Assembly: GCA_024400785.1 (NCBI GenBank)
Contig: JAKSME010000005.1
Coordinates: 1 to 43,952, forward strand
Length of the DNA: 43,952 nucleotides
Reading direction: 5' to 3'
Origin: Bacteroidales bacterium
Lineage (GTDB): Bacteria > Bacteroidota > Bacteroidia > Bacteroidales > WCHB1-69
Shown piece after piece: positions 1-8,531 of the stretch (positions within the stretch are counted from its first letter, which is position 1; each line of letters begins with the position of its first letter). The position numbers and the translations under genes are program-made. Below the pieces are notes generated by a model, which saw only the letters and a program-made list of their open reading frames with translations, had not been told where the DNA came from and searched no databases.

Positions 1-784
1 TGATGCGGATGATGTTGGCGCGGTCGGAACGGTGCGAAACAATCAGGAGAACTTCGGTTTCTTGTTTGTTGTAACTGCCGACACCTTTCAAAAATGTGGC
101 CCCCCGGTGCAAATCTTTATTGATTCTATCAGCAATTTCGTGGTTCTTAGAGGAAAAAACCATGAATTGGAAAGTCTGGCGGTAACCATCGATAACGATG
201 TCAGAAACGAAAATGTAGGCAAAAAGAACCACTGTGCTGTAGACGAGCCGTACGCCATCGTGGGTGGTGAGGATGGAAGAGAGAACAATTAAGATGTTGA
301 GGTACAGACTTGTACGGCCGTATGACACTTTTTTGTATTTGGCAATCATCAGCACGATGATGTCGGTGCCGCCGGTATTGCCTCCGTTGGTGAGAGCCAT
401 GCCGATGCCGACCCCGGAAAGGGCGGCGCCGATGATGGCGCACATGAACGGGTCGTCGGGAACGAGAGGTGCGGTGAAAAACGACTGCCCGATTTGCAGC
501 ATCAACGACAGGATGATGGAGCAGATGAGCGTGTCAATGCAAAACCTCCGCCCCAGGATTTTCCAGGCGATGGCCACTAGGATGAGATTGAGCACCAAGG
601 ATGAGGCGGCCACGGGAATGTCGGTGGCAAAGTAAATGATGGCGCTGATACCGCTGATGCCGCCACCGGTGATTTGGTTCGGAATCAGAAAAGCGGTCCA
701 GCCAAAAGAGAAGATGGCAAGGCCTACGCAGATGAAAAAGTATTTCTCAATTTCGTTAAATACTCTTTTTGTTGTTGGGCTCAT
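1..784 (-). CDS. YitT family membrane protein, C-terminus cut by window edge
   Basis: Read on the minus strand from ATG at 784 (MSPTTKRVFNEIEKYFF), open for 261 codons to the window edge. The N-terminal two thirds hold about five hydrophobic membrane segments with Gly-rich turns (NQITGGGISGISAI near residues 36-49, TNGGNTGGTDII near 132-143), the pattern of YitT_membrane proteins. After about residue 195 the sequence becomes soluble (DGYRQTFQFMVFSSKNHEIADRI, then HRGATFLKGVGSY), matching the DUF2179 domain that follows in this family. The substrate of the family is not established. The gene starts 11 nt after the stop of a tiny lipoprotein gene, so the two are probably co-transcribed. Only a few dozen C-terminal residues should be missing. 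The family call is confident; the function is not. Confidence 0.88.
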   Translation of the reverse strand, partial: MSPTTKRVFNEIEKYFFICVGLAIFSFGWTAFLIPNQITGGGISGISAIIYFATDIPVAASSLVLNLILVAIAWKILGRRFCIDTLICSIILSLMLQIGQSFFTAPLVPDDPFMCAIIGAALSGVGIGMALTNGGNTGGTDIIVLMIAKYKKVSYGRTSLYLNILIVLSSILTTHDGVRLVYSTVVLFAYIFVSDIVIDGYRQTFQFMVFSSKNHEIADRINKDLHRGATFLKGVGSYNKQETEVLLIVSHRSDRANIIRI

Positions 785-795
785 GGCGTTTCATT

Positions 796-987
796 TTATT
801 GGTTTTCAACAATATAATAATTTTCTTGGCAAAAATTGTTCTGTGGTTGGTTTTCACATCCGCAATGTCGGTCGCGGCGATGTGGGCGTGCTCCGTAGAT
901 GCGAGGAGCGCAAGATTCCGCTACCAGCATCAACAGAATCACCACTGCCGTAGCAATAACAATATACTTGGAAGAATGTTTCATCAT
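796..987 (-). CDS. Small Cys-rich lipoprotein-like peptide
   Basis: A 62-63 residue ORF with adjacent ATGs at 987 and 984; the second gives MKHSSK. A hydrophobic segment (about residues 8-24) ends in LVAESC, a plausible lipobox with Cys about 26. A short basic, His- and Cys-rich tail follows, containing GARPHRRDRHCGC. A Bacteroidota -7 element lies just upstream at 1005-1012, and the YitT gene starts 11 nt downstream, which argues that this is a real gene at the head of a two-gene operon. No function is recognised. The HRRDRHCGC cluster could bind metal, but that is only a guess from composition. Confidence 0.6.
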   Translation of the reverse strand: MMKHSSKYIVIATAVVILLMLVAESCAPRIYGARPHRRDRHCGCENQPQNNFCQENYYIVENQ

Positions 988-1004
988 TTTGCAAAATTGA
1001 TTTG

Positions 1005-1012
1005 CAAAATTA
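1005..1012 (-). promoter_or_regulatory. Promoter -7 element (TAATTTTG)
   Basis: Minus-strand TAATTTTG matches the Bacteroidota TAnnTTTG consensus, 17 nt upstream of the first ATG of the small lipoprotein gene. No clear -33 TTG is visible at the expected spacing. Confidence 0.55.
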
Positions 1013-1163
1013 CATGAAAAATTTGTAATCTCCGATTTTCTATTTTAATTCCATTGCCGACAGTTCGTGCCGCGTTCAAACCGCTTGCGATGCTGCATTA
1101 GGCAAGGTGAGGGCGCGCCGAAGAATGTCAGGCCCGACTTTGCCAAAAGGTTTCGATTGGATA

Positions 1164-2606
1164 CTACAGCTTCATCTTTTTGTCGATTTCATCGATGTCG
1201 GCATGCATTTTTTTGTCGGTTTCATAAAGGTCTGCGATAACGCGGCAGGCATGGAGAACCGTGGCATGGTCTTTGTTTCCGCAGTTTTTACCGATGGTGC
1301 TGAGCGGGAGCTTGGTGTACTTTTTGGCAAAATACATGCAAATTTGTCTCGGTTGCGCCACTTCGCGGCGGCGTGTGCTCGTATTGATGGTTTCAACGGC
1401 GATGTTGAAATAGTCGGCCACAATCTTTTGAATGTATTCGATGGAAATTTCACGGGCCGTGCTTTTCACATACTTGTCAATCATCTCTTTGGCCAGGTCG
1501 ATGGTGATTTCCTTGTGGTTGATGGAGGCTTGGGCCAAGATGGCTATCATTGCACCTTCCAACTCTCTTACGTTGGCGGTGACGCGCAATGCCAGGTATT
1601 CGGTGACTTCTTGCGGAAAGTCGATGCCGTTGTTTTCCAGTTTCTTGTTGAGAATGGCGATTCGGGTTTCCAAATCCGGCGGTGTCAATTCCGCCACCAA
1701 ACTCCATTTTAGGCGGGCCAAAACGCGGGCTTCAAAACCGGTGATTTCCGCCGGGGAGTTGTCGGCTGTGATGATAATCTGTTTCTTGCGTTGCTGCAAG
1801 TAGTTGAAAATGTGAAAAAATGCCTCTTGCGTTTTGTCTTTTCCTGCCAAAAATTGAATGTCATCAATGATGAGAACGTCCACGTTTTGGTAGAAGTAAA
1901 TGAAGTCGTTGTGGTTGTTGCTGCGGATTGACTCTAAGAACTGCTGCATGAAGAGGTCGGAACTGACATACAACACCACTTTGTCGGGAAAGTTGGCTTT
2001 GATTTCCAAGCCGATGGCGTGGGCGAGATGGGTTTTGCCCAACCCCGTGTCTGAAAAGATGAAAAACGGGTTGTAGGGAGTGGACCCCGGGGTGGATTGT
2101 GCGATGGCCTTGCCAGCCAGACGGGCAAACTGGTTGCATTCGCCTTCGACGTAATTGTCGAAGTTCAAGGAGTCAACGAGGTTGCTGGGAATGTTCAGCG
2201 CCTTGATACCGGGAAGCAGGTCGGGATTCAATCCTTCGTTGGCGGCTTCGTACGGGTTGCGCGGCATCCGCGGCGGATTGGGAACATTAACCACCGGATT
2301 CGATGGAAGCGTCACCGTGATCGGACGCTTGTTCTCGGGCTCGGCCACCGGAACTTGGTACTTCAAGCGTCCGTTGGCACCCAACTGCTTGCGAATCGCT
2401 GTGCGGATGAGCTTCTGAGCGCTCTTTTCCAACCACTCAAAACACGCATGACTCGGCAAAGCTACCGTTAAACAATTGTCCTTCAACGACACTGACTTGA
2501 TGGGCGCAAACCACATCTGATAGGTGTTGTCGGATATGTTGTCTTTGATGAATGAAAGGCAGTTCTGCCATAGGGCACGATGGTCTGTTGACGGTTGATT
2601 CGGCAT
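1164..2606 (-). CDS. dnaA: Chromosomal replication initiator protein DnaA
   Basis: The 480-residue length is normal for the family. Domain I is at residues 10-80. A linker rich in Pro and Asn precedes the AAA+ core that begins near LNFDNYVEGECNQFA. The P-loop reads SDTGLGKTH and Walker B reads VLIIDDIQFLAGK. Sensor and box VII sequence follows (RLKWSLVAELTPPDLETRI), then ANVRELEGAM. Domain IV carries the DNA-binding signature GNKDHATVLHAC. The first Gly of the usual GxxGxGKT P-loop is Ser here, a small oddity; Lys and Thr are intact. It binds DnaA boxes and melts oriC. No gene for DnaN or RecF is adjacent, and no cluster of TTATCCACA boxes is seen in the 250 bp upstream, so dnaA may not sit at the origin. 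Confidence 0.98.
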   Translation of the reverse strand: MPNQPSTDHRALWQNCLSFIKDNISDNTYQMWFAPIKSVSLKDNCLTVALPSHACFEWLEKSAQKLIRTAIRKQLGANGRLKYQVPVAEPENKRPITVTLPSNPVVNVPNPPRMPRNPYEAANEGLNPDLLPGIKALNIPSNLVDSLNFDNYVEGECNQFARLAGKAIAQSTPGSTPYNPFFIFSDTGLGKTHLAHAIGLEIKANFPDKVVLYVSSDLFMQQFLESIRSNNHNDFIYFYQNVDVLIIDDIQFLAGKDKTQEAFFHIFNYLQQRKKQIIITADNSPAEITGFEARVLARLKWSLVAELTPPDLETRIAILNKKLENNGIDFPQEVTEYLALRVTANVRELEGAMIAILAQASINHKEITIDLAKEMIDKYVKSTAREISIEYIQKIVADYFNIAVETINTSTRRREVAQPRQICMYFAKKYTKLPLSTIGKNCGNKDHATVLHACRVIADLYETDKKMHADIDEIDKKMKL

Positions 2607-2856
2607 TTTTCGACGATTGAAAAATCAAAAAAACAATAAATAATTGTATATTAGAAGGTTGTATTTTACAATTTCCTTCAAATTTGATGGTGCAAAAATC
2701 AACAAAAAAAAGTTTACAAAAAAACACTTTTTTTATTGGTTTTTATCTTTTTTTGTATATAGAAAAATGGGCGTTTCCGCGTTTTTTTCTGCTGTTTTTT
2801 AAATGTTAAATAATGCTTAAAGTGGTATTTGTCAGATATACAAAAAGTTGCAGATT
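2607..2856. other. AT-rich spacer between prfB end and dnaA start
   Basis: 250 bp of AT-rich DNA with long A and T runs. It should hold the dnaA promoter; the closest match on the minus strand is GATTTTTG (RC of 2693-2700), one base off TAnnTTTG. No convincing DnaA-box cluster and no open reading frame with coding character were seen. Confidence 0.5.
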
Positions 2857-3943
2857 TTACTTTCCCGACATCATCAGGTAAGCTTTGATGAAATCGTCCA
2901 AGTCGCCGTCCATGACCGCATTCACGTTGGAAGTTTCATATTGCGTTCGCAAGTCTTTTACCATTTTGTAGGGATGCATGACATAACTGCGGATTTGAGA
3001 TCCCCACTCGATACGTTTCTTGCTGCTCTCAATCTCGTTGAGCTTTTCGCGCTTTTTCTCCAACTCAATCTGATACAGTTGAGATTTCAACATCTGCAAA
3101 GCTTTTTCGCGGTTCTGCGCTTGGAAACGCGTCTCCTGGCATTCAATGACGATGCCTGTGGGTGCGTGGTGCAGTCGCACGGCAGTCTCCACCTTGTTCA
3201 CATTCTGTCCGCCCGGACCGCTGCTCCGATAGGTGTCCCACGTTAAGTCTGCCGGGTTGATTTCTATATTAATATCTTCATTGACAATAGGATATGCGTA
3301 AACGGATGCAAACGACGTGTGGCGTCTCGCCGCCGAGTCAAACGGCGAAATTCGTACCAGGCGATGCACGCCGCTCTCGCTTTTCAAATATCCGTAAGCA
3401 TACGGCCCGTCCAATTCGAGTGTCGCCGACTTGATACCCGCGACATCCCCCTCTTGCTGGTCGATGATCTTGATGCTGTATTTGTTGCGCTCCGCCCAAC
3501 GGATGTACATGCGCATCAACATCTCCGCCCAGTCGCAACTCTCCGTTCCGCCGGCCCCGGAATTGATGGTTAAAATCACGTTCAACACGTCTTCTTCGTT
3601 GCGCATCATGTTGCGGAATTCCAACTTCTCAATCGCCTTCAACGCCACTTGGAAACTGGCTTCCACCTCTTGCTCAGTCGCGTCACCCTCGTTGAAAAAA
3701 TCGTTGGTCATCGCGCATTCCTCATACTTCTCTTCTGCTTGATTAAAGTCTGTAATCCAAGATTTTACAAAACTAATGTCCTTGAAAATCTTTTCGGCTG
3801 CCTTCGCATCATCCCAAAAATCCTGCTGGTGTGTGATGGCCTCCTTTTCTGCTACATACTTTTTCTTTCCTTCAACGTCAAAGACACCTCCTTAACTCAC
3901 TGAGTCTCTTTGATAGTTCTTTAATTTCTTCGCTAATGATCAT
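2857..3943 (-). CDS. prfB: Peptide chain release factor 2, programmed +1 frameshift
   Basis: RF2 terminates translation at UGA and UAA. The gene starts at ATG 3943 ([21 protein letters not shown]) and meets an in-frame TGA at 3878-3880. The slip site is AGG AGG TGT CTT TGA C, the classic prfB signal: an internal Shine-Dalgarno (3887-3892) one codon before CTT TGA. Skipping the T at 3880 gives ...[18 protein letters not shown]... and reads through to the stop at 2857, about 361 residues, normal for RF2. The SPF specificity tripeptide (RISPFDSAA) and the GGQ catalytic motif ([11 protein letters not shown]) are present. An in-frame ATG at 3711 would give only a 284-residue fragment lacking domain 1, so 3943 is preferred. 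Confidence 0.96.
3877..3892 (-). promoter_or_regulatory. prfB +1 recoding site (autoregulatory)
   Basis: The minus strand reads AGGAGGTGTCTTTGAC. The internal Shine-Dalgarno AGGAGG, the slippery CTT and the stop TGA followed by C match the conserved RF2 autoregulatory frameshift: low RF2 lets the ribosome pause on UGA and slip +1. Codon frame on both sides was checked and joins N-terminal RF2 sequence to the downstream body without gaps. Confidence 0.95.
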
Positions 3944-4035
3944 AATGTATTATTTTATATATTGTATTCCGTTTTTTTTGTTGATGGTGGCACGCGGAGT
4001 TCGTTCCCAGGGACGAGTCGATGGGAAAAAGGACC

Positions 4036-5148
4036 TCAGTTGTTGCCACCAGATATTTTCAATACTTTGGCCACGAATTTTGTGTTGTTATTAAAATGTA
4101 TGACGCAAAAATATAATCCGTTTTTTAAGTGGCTGATGTTAATTGTGTTGCCATTTGCTTGGCTCAAAAGCCGTTTTCCTGAAGGATCATAAAGTTCTAT
4201 GTTCCGTATCTCTTCGGGGGCTTTGTATTGAATGGAAAAGAATTCGGTTGCCGGATTGGGATATGCCGAGGGGTGCTGGGCCTGATTCTCATTCACTCCG
4301 GGGACCCACACGTATTCATAGTAAATGGTGTGGTCGGCGGTGATGTTGTGGAAGGTGTAAGTATCGCAATCTCCTCCGATGTCAAAGAAGATGCTGTCAG
4401 GCATGTGACCATAGTCGCAATTTGTTATCATAGGATCATCCCAATCAACGAGAATGCCGTCTACATAACGACGCCAATAAGACCAATTGTCACTATATTT
4501 CTCCCAAGCTGTGATGGCAAGGTCGCTGCCAGGTGCGACTTTTATTTCCCCGTAGGGGTTGAGTGCGTCCTCATCAAAAAAATCGGGACTGCCAGTGATG
4601 GTAATGGTAAAAGCCGAATCTTGTGGGGTGTAACCTGCCAATATTTCGTGGGATATTCCTGTCGCTCCATCAAGAGGATAAATATTCCCTTGCAAATAAC
4701 TGATGGCGTTCCAACCATTGTCGGTTAGGAAGGTGAGTACGTAGTTGGAGTCAGACGTCAAGTCAATAGGGAAGATTCCGGAGCAGGGGACGAACAGTGT
4801 GTCGGTGCCGGCGTTGGGTTGCCCAGTGCGAGTAACGGTTGTGGGCCAATCATTTTGCGGAATGAAGTCGGCATGGATGTGCAGGTTGGAATGCACGGTT
4901 ATGTGAAATGACAGCCATCTGCCGCAATTTTGAGCATAGACAGATGAATCCAATAAAACCATTTGAATGGCATCGCATGCTCCGCCCGAGCTGATCTCAA
5001 CGAAGATTGTCTCCCCATCGTCTACAAGGTGATGATTAACCCAGATGCTACCGCTTCCGGAATGAGAAGTGGTAATGGTAAATTGCTCCTGTCCGCGGAC
5101 AAAGAAGCAAGTTGCCAGAAAAATGATAAGTGTGATGATTTTTTTCAT
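4036..5148 (-). CDS. Secreted protein with type A T9SS C-terminal sorting domain
   Basis: A 370-residue protein. A Sec signal peptide covers residues 1-19 (MKKIITLIIFLATCFFVRGQ). The mature part is acidic, rich in aromatic residues and beta-like, with Ser/Gly/Thr stretches and several Cys; no catalytic motif is recognised. The last 75 residues are a type A T9SS sorting domain: it opens with AYPNPATEFFSI, contains IELYDPSGKRLL, and ends with GLYFCVIHFNNNTKFVAKVL. It should be exported across the outer membrane and attached to the surface or released. It starts 5 nt after the obg stop, so it is probably read from the obg promoter, an unusual pairing of an essential GTPase with a surface protein. 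The tail call is sure; the mature function is unknown. Confidence 0.85.
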   Translation of the reverse strand: MKKIITLIIFLATCFFVRGQEQFTITTSHSGSGSIWVNHHLVDDGETIFVEISSGGACDAIQMVLLDSSVYAQNCGRWLSFHITVHSNLHIHADFIPQNDWPTTVTRTGQPNAGTDTLFVPCSGIFPIDLTSDSNYVLTFLTDNGWNAISYLQGNIYPLDGATGISHEILAGYTPQDSAFTITITGSPDFFDEDALNPYGEIKVAPGSDLAITAWEKYSDNWSYWRRYVDGILVDWDDPMITNCDYGHMPDSIFFDIGGDCDTYTFHNITADHTIYYEYVWVPGVNENQAQHPSAYPNPATEFFSIQYKAPEEIRNIELYDPSGKRLLSQANGNTINISHLKNGLYFCVIHFNNNTKFVAKVLKISGGNN

Positions 5149-5153
5149 TTTGC

Positions 5154-6152
5154 CTATTCCTCAGAGGTGAGATTTTCCCACAGCAGGTCTTTCAGCTGGG
5201 TGAGATTTTTGTTGGTAAGAGAAGAAATGAAGATGGTGGGGGCGGGGAGCTTGAGCTTTTTCTGGATCTTCTTGATTTCGTCCTCTGGCATCAAATCACA
5301 CTTTGTGATGGCGATAATCTGCTTTTTGTCAACGAGTTCCGGATTGTAGGCCTTTAATTCGTTGAATAAAATCTTGTATTCCTTCGTAATGTCTTCAGTG
5401 ATGATGGGAATGAGGTAGAGTAGGATGGAGTTGCGTTCGATGTGGCGCAGAAACCGCAACCCGATGCCCTTGCCTTCGGAGGCACCTTCGATAATTCCCG
5501 GAATGTCGGCGATGACGAACGACTGGTAGTCGCGGTAGGCCACCATGCCGAGGTTGGGTTTGAGCGTGGTGAAGGGGTAGTCGGCGATTTTCGGTTTCGC
5601 GTTTGAGAGCATGGAGATGAGGGTGGACTTGCCCGCATTCGGGAAACCGACCAGTCCGACATCCGCCAACACTTTGAGTTCCAACGTCACCCACTGTTCG
5701 TATCCTTCCTCGCCGGGTTGGGCGAAACGGGGAGTTTGCCGAGTGGCACTCTTGAAGTGTACGTTGCCCTGGCCGCCGCGGCCACCCTTCATAATGACGA
5801 TTTCCTGTCCATCTTCCATCACTTCGCCAAGTAGTTCGCCCGTTTCCTGACTGCGGGCGATGGTGCCGAGGGGGACTTCGATGATGGCGTTTTTGCCGTT
5901 TTTCCCGAAACAGAGGTTCGCAGCGCCGTTGCCTCCGTCTTCCGCAAAAATGTGTTTGGTATAGCGGAGGTGCAACAAAGGCCACAAATTGCGGTTGCCG
6001 CGCATGATGATGTCGCCGCCTTTGCCGCCATCGCCGCCGTCGGGACCCGCTTTCGGATCCTGCGCCGTGCGAGCCAAATGGGCAGAACCTGCGCCTCCAT
6101 TGCCGGAACGGCAGAAAATATTCACTAAATCAATAAAGTTCTCGCTTGCCAT
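5154..6152 (-). CDS. obg: Obg family GTPase (CgtA)
   Basis: A 332-residue ribosome-assembly and stress GTPase. The glycine-rich Obg fold fills residues 1-158 (SGNGGAGSAH, GPDGGDGGKGGDI, GGRGGQGN). The G domain follows with G1 GFPNAGKST, switch I DYPFTTLKPNLG, G3 DIPGIIEGASEGKGIG, G4 TKCD and G5-like ISSLTNKN. It ends soon after the G domain, so the C-terminal OCT extension seen in some Obg proteins is absent. Promoter elements lie 40-60 nt upstream on the minus strand. The type A T9SS cargo gene follows after 5 nt. Confidence 0.97.
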   Translation of the reverse strand: MASENFIDLVNIFCRSGNGGAGSAHLARTAQDPKAGPDGGDGGKGGDIIMRGNRNLWPLLHLRYTKHIFAEDGGNGAANLCFGKNGKNAIIEVPLGTIARSQETGELLGEVMEDGQEIVIMKGGRGGQGNVHFKSATRQTPRFAQPGEEGYEQWVTLELKVLADVGLVGFPNAGKSTLISMLSNAKPKIADYPFTTLKPNLGMVAYRDYQSFVIADIPGIIEGASEGKGIGLRFLRHIERNSILLYLIPIITEDITKEYKILFNELKAYNPELVDKKQIIAITKCDLMPEDEIKKIQKKLKLPAPTIFISSLTNKNLTQLKDLLWENLTSEE

Positions 6153-6193
6153 CTCTTCTGTTTGAATGAGTTATGTTTCCTTTTTTACGGCTG

Positions 6194-6209
6194 CAAAAAT
6201 ACAAAATTA
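6194..6209 (-). promoter_or_regulatory. obg promoter, two overlapping -7 elements
   Basis: The minus strand reads TAATTTTGTATTTTTG, two adjacent matches to TAnnTTTG, 42-57 nt upstream of the obg ATG. The downstream one is followed by CAG, as at several other promoters in this window. Confidence 0.6.
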
Positions 6210-6253
6210 TTTTTTTTCATTTTTTTCTCCTTTCCATCGAACAAATGAACCTC

Positions 6254-6261
6254 TATCTTTG
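6254..6261 (+). promoter_or_regulatory. Possible -7 element (TATCTTTG) for the AAA+ ATPase gene
   Basis: TATCTTTG matches TAnnTTTG but has no TTG at -33 and would give a leader of about 245 nt. It is the only match in the 360-bp spacer on this strand. Confidence 0.35.
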
Positions 6262-6513
6262 TTTTTATTCACCGAACGCCAATGAAATATTCTTTTATGG
6301 ATAAAATCAGAATTAAATAACCTTTTATCAACCTCAACAAAAAATGCAACATCTCCCATTGAGATGGATGCGTTTTTCTGTCCCTGGCAATGGTTGTTAT
6401 TGCCCGGCGGTTGAGGTTCCACGTCGGCAGAAATGTTGCTCCCGCAATCATCTCTGTCGGTTTCGTTAACGACAAAAATTTTAACCCAAACCATTAACCA
6501 AAACCAATCCATT

Positions 6514-8244
6514 ATGAAGAAATTGTCTGCTAAATCGCAAGAAAACAATGATTTAACGAAAGCTTCCGAAACCGTTTCTACTAAGAAATCCGGCAAAAAG
6601 CTCAGTCTGCTGTCCCTCGCCGACAAGTTGCTGCAACGCGCTCGCAACTCCCAGTTGAGCAAAGAGTTTTTCTCCGAAAATAAGTCAATAATTAACAAAA
6701 TTGCTGAATCCCAAGCGATTACTCCCCTTCAAGCGGTGTTGCTCATCGCCATCTTTGAGATGAGTTCCCACAGTCGGGTGGATATAGACGACTTGTCTCG
6801 ATTTTTCGACATTTCCACCATTGGCATGCTCTCTTATACCGAAGATCTCGAGGTGCTGTTGGAACGTAAATTCATCCGTAGAACCTCGAATAACGATGTG
6901 AACGGAACGCAGGAAAGTTACAGTCTGTCGGGCGCCGTTGTTGAGGCCTTCAAGCAAAATAAGGCCTTCGTCCCCGCGGACCTTCATTGTGACAACACAG
7001 AGGATTTCTTCGCTCAGTTGGACGAATGGTACTCCCTTCGCGACGACAACGAGTTGTCTGCCAACGACCACGTGCGTGAGATCAGAGGCCTGTTCAATGA
7101 AAATCAGCATCTTCCATTTGTTCAGGCATTCAAGGCAAACACGCAGAAACTGACTGCCGCGGAAAAGTCATTGCTGTTGTTGTTCTGTATGCTTTTTGTG
7201 AAGAACGATGACAATGAGGTCTATCCCCGCCAATGGAACTTCATTTTCGATGTGCGCCTGCAGGCCCGCCGTCTCGCCAACGCCCTCGCCGATGGCACAT
7301 CGCCCCTGATGTCACAGGGACTGGTTGACTATAGCAACAACGAAGGCCGCGCGATGAACAATGCCTACTGCCTTACCGATTATGCCAAGCAGGTGCTGCT
7401 TCCAGACATTGTGTCCCCCAGTGGCAAGTTGACCTCCAACCGCCTGCTCAGCAGTGAGAAAATCGTGGAGAAGAAGTTGTTCTATAATAAGGAAGAACAA
7501 CGTCAAATCGACCAGATGGCCGCCCTCTTGCAACAGGAAAAGTATGTCGATGTGTGCAAGAATTTGGAAAAGAAAGGCATGCGCCAGGGAATTTGCTGCC
7601 TTCTCCACGGCAGCCCCGGAACCGGAAAAACCGAAACGGTGCTGCAGTTGGCCAAGGCCAGCGGGCGCGACATTTTCCGTGTCGACTTGGCGCAAATGCG
7701 TTCCAAGTGGGTGGGCGATTCGGAAAAGGAGGTACAGGCCATGTTCGACGAATATGCCTCCTGCGTCCGCAAGTCTGAAATCGCGCCCATCCTCCTTATT
7801 AATGAAGCCGACGGCATTCTCACCACCCGTATGCATGGTGCCGAGCGCTCCGTCGACAAGATGGAAAACACCATGCAGAACATCTTCCTCCAAAACATGG
7901 AAGATATGAAGGGCATCCTCATTGCAACCACCAACCTCGCCGATAACCTCGACCCCGCCTTCGAACGCCGCTTCCTTTTCAAAGTCAAGTACGACAAACC
8001 TAACGTGGAGGCCAAGAAGCAGATTTGGCTGTCGATGATGCCGGAACTGTCTGAAGAAGATGCCCAGCGCCTGGCCGGAGACTTCGACTTCTCCGGCGGC
8101 CAAATCGAAAATATCTGTCGCAAGAAGACTATCAACGAAGTCCTTTCCAATGCCGACACCAACTTCGAACAGCTTCGTCAGTATTGCCGCGATGAGCAAA
8201 TCAAGAAGGACGCCAACGGCCGCCCCATCGGCTTCGGCAATTAG
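6514..8244 (+). CDS. AAA+ family ATPase with N-terminal helical/winged-helix region
   Basis: A 576-residue protein from ATG 6514 (MKKLSAKSQENND). The frame stays open upstream to 6433, but those codons look non-coding. Residues 60-320 are helical; ITPLQAVLLIAIFEMSS, DDLSRFFDIS and LEVLLERKFIRR suggest a winged-helix-like fold. The C-terminal AAA+ module has Walker A GSPGTGKT (366-373), Walker B ILLINEAD (426-433), sensor 1 ATTN (471-474), Arg-finger region FERRF, and sensor 2 FSGGQIENICRK. Walker B has Asn in place of the usual Asp before the catalytic Glu. As I recall, NEAD occurs in some CDC48/FtsH-like stand-alone ATPases. There is no membrane segment or protease domain, so it is probably a cytoplasmic remodeller with unknown substrate. 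It is transcribed alone and ends at a strong terminator. Confidence 0.85.
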   Translation: MKKLSAKSQENNDLTKASETVSTKKSGKKLSLLSLADKLLQRARNSQLSKEFFSENKSIINKIAESQAITPLQAVLLIAIFEMSSHSRVDIDDLSRFFDISTIGMLSYTEDLEVLLERKFIRRTSNNDVNGTQESYSLSGAVVEAFKQNKAFVPADLHCDNTEDFFAQLDEWYSLRDDNELSANDHVREIRGLFNENQHLPFVQAFKANTQKLTAAEKSLLLLFCMLFVKNDDNEVYPRQWNFIFDVRLQARRLANALADGTSPLMSQGLVDYSNNEGRAMNNAYCLTDYAKQVLLPDIVSPSGKLTSNRLLSSEKIVEKKLFYNKEEQRQIDQMAALLQQEKYVDVCKNLEKKGMRQGICCLLHGSPGTGKTETVLQLAKASGRDIFRVDLAQMRSKWVGDSEKEVQAMFDEYASCVRKSEIAPILLINEADGILTTRMHGAERSVDKMENTMQNIFLQNMEDMKGILIATTNLADNLDPAFERRFLFKVKYDKPNVEAKKQIWLSMMPELSEEDAQRLAGDFDFSGGQIENICRKKTINEVLSNADTNFEQLRQYCRDEQIKKDANGRPIGFGN

Positions 8245-8300
8245 AAGTCGCCATACAATATATATACATGTGCTTCTTTTGATGATAAAAGGAGAACGGA

Positions 8301-8334
8301 GTGCCGCATCGAGGAGTCTTGATGCGGCACTTTT
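8301..8334 (+). terminator. Rho-independent terminator of the AAA+ ATPase gene
   Basis: A perfect 10-bp stem, GTGCCGCATC / GATGCGGCAC, with a 10-nt loop followed by TTTTC, 57 nt after the stop codon. Confidence 0.85.
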
Positions 8335-8430
8335 CAACACTGGATTTTTAATTAATTTTGTTCATTAGTGCCTGAAAATAAATTATTTGAAAAAAAAATC
8401 AGAAGACTATTATTTATCAAAAAAAAAATG

Positions 8431-8438
8431 TATTTTTG
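8431..8438 (+). promoter_or_regulatory. Promoter -7 element of the rplV-rpsE operon
   Basis: TATTTTTG followed by CACC matches TAnnTTTG. It lies about 94 nt upstream of the rplV ATG in AT-rich DNA. This places a promoter directly before rplV, so the ribosomal operon starts there and not at rpsJ. The 94-nt leader contains no recognised L4-type regulatory structure. Confidence 0.7.
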
Positions 8439-8531
8439 CACCCAATTTCAGTATAAATCAGGGTGAAAAGTCTTGAATTGTGTAAATATTTGTAAGTCAA
8501 GGCGTTAACCCATAAAGTAATTAAAAAAACA

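Larger units (their letters stand above)
6153..6513. other. Divergent intergenic region between obg and the AAA+ ATPase gene
   Basis: 361 bp without a convincing gene. The left part carries the obg promoter elements (minus strand 6194-6209). A plus-strand TATCTTTG at 6254-6261 would leave a 5' leader of about 245 nt for the ATPase gene. That leader contains the hairpin CATCTC-ccatt-GAGATG (6353-6369) and a GC-richer stretch (6380-6450). No known riboswitch was recognised. Confidence 0.5.

Noticed and set aside
2607-2856. oriC next to dnaA
   Set aside because: AT-rich, but no cluster of DnaA-box-like sequences was found and dnaN is not adjacent.
3711-3711. Conventional prfB start at 3711
   Set aside because: It would remove RF2 domain 1; the upstream frame with the recoding site restores a normal-length protein.
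6433-6513. Longer start for the AAA+ ATPase
   Set aside because: The added 27 residues are low-complexity Ser/Thr/Gln and the ATG at 6514 has a typical A-rich leader.
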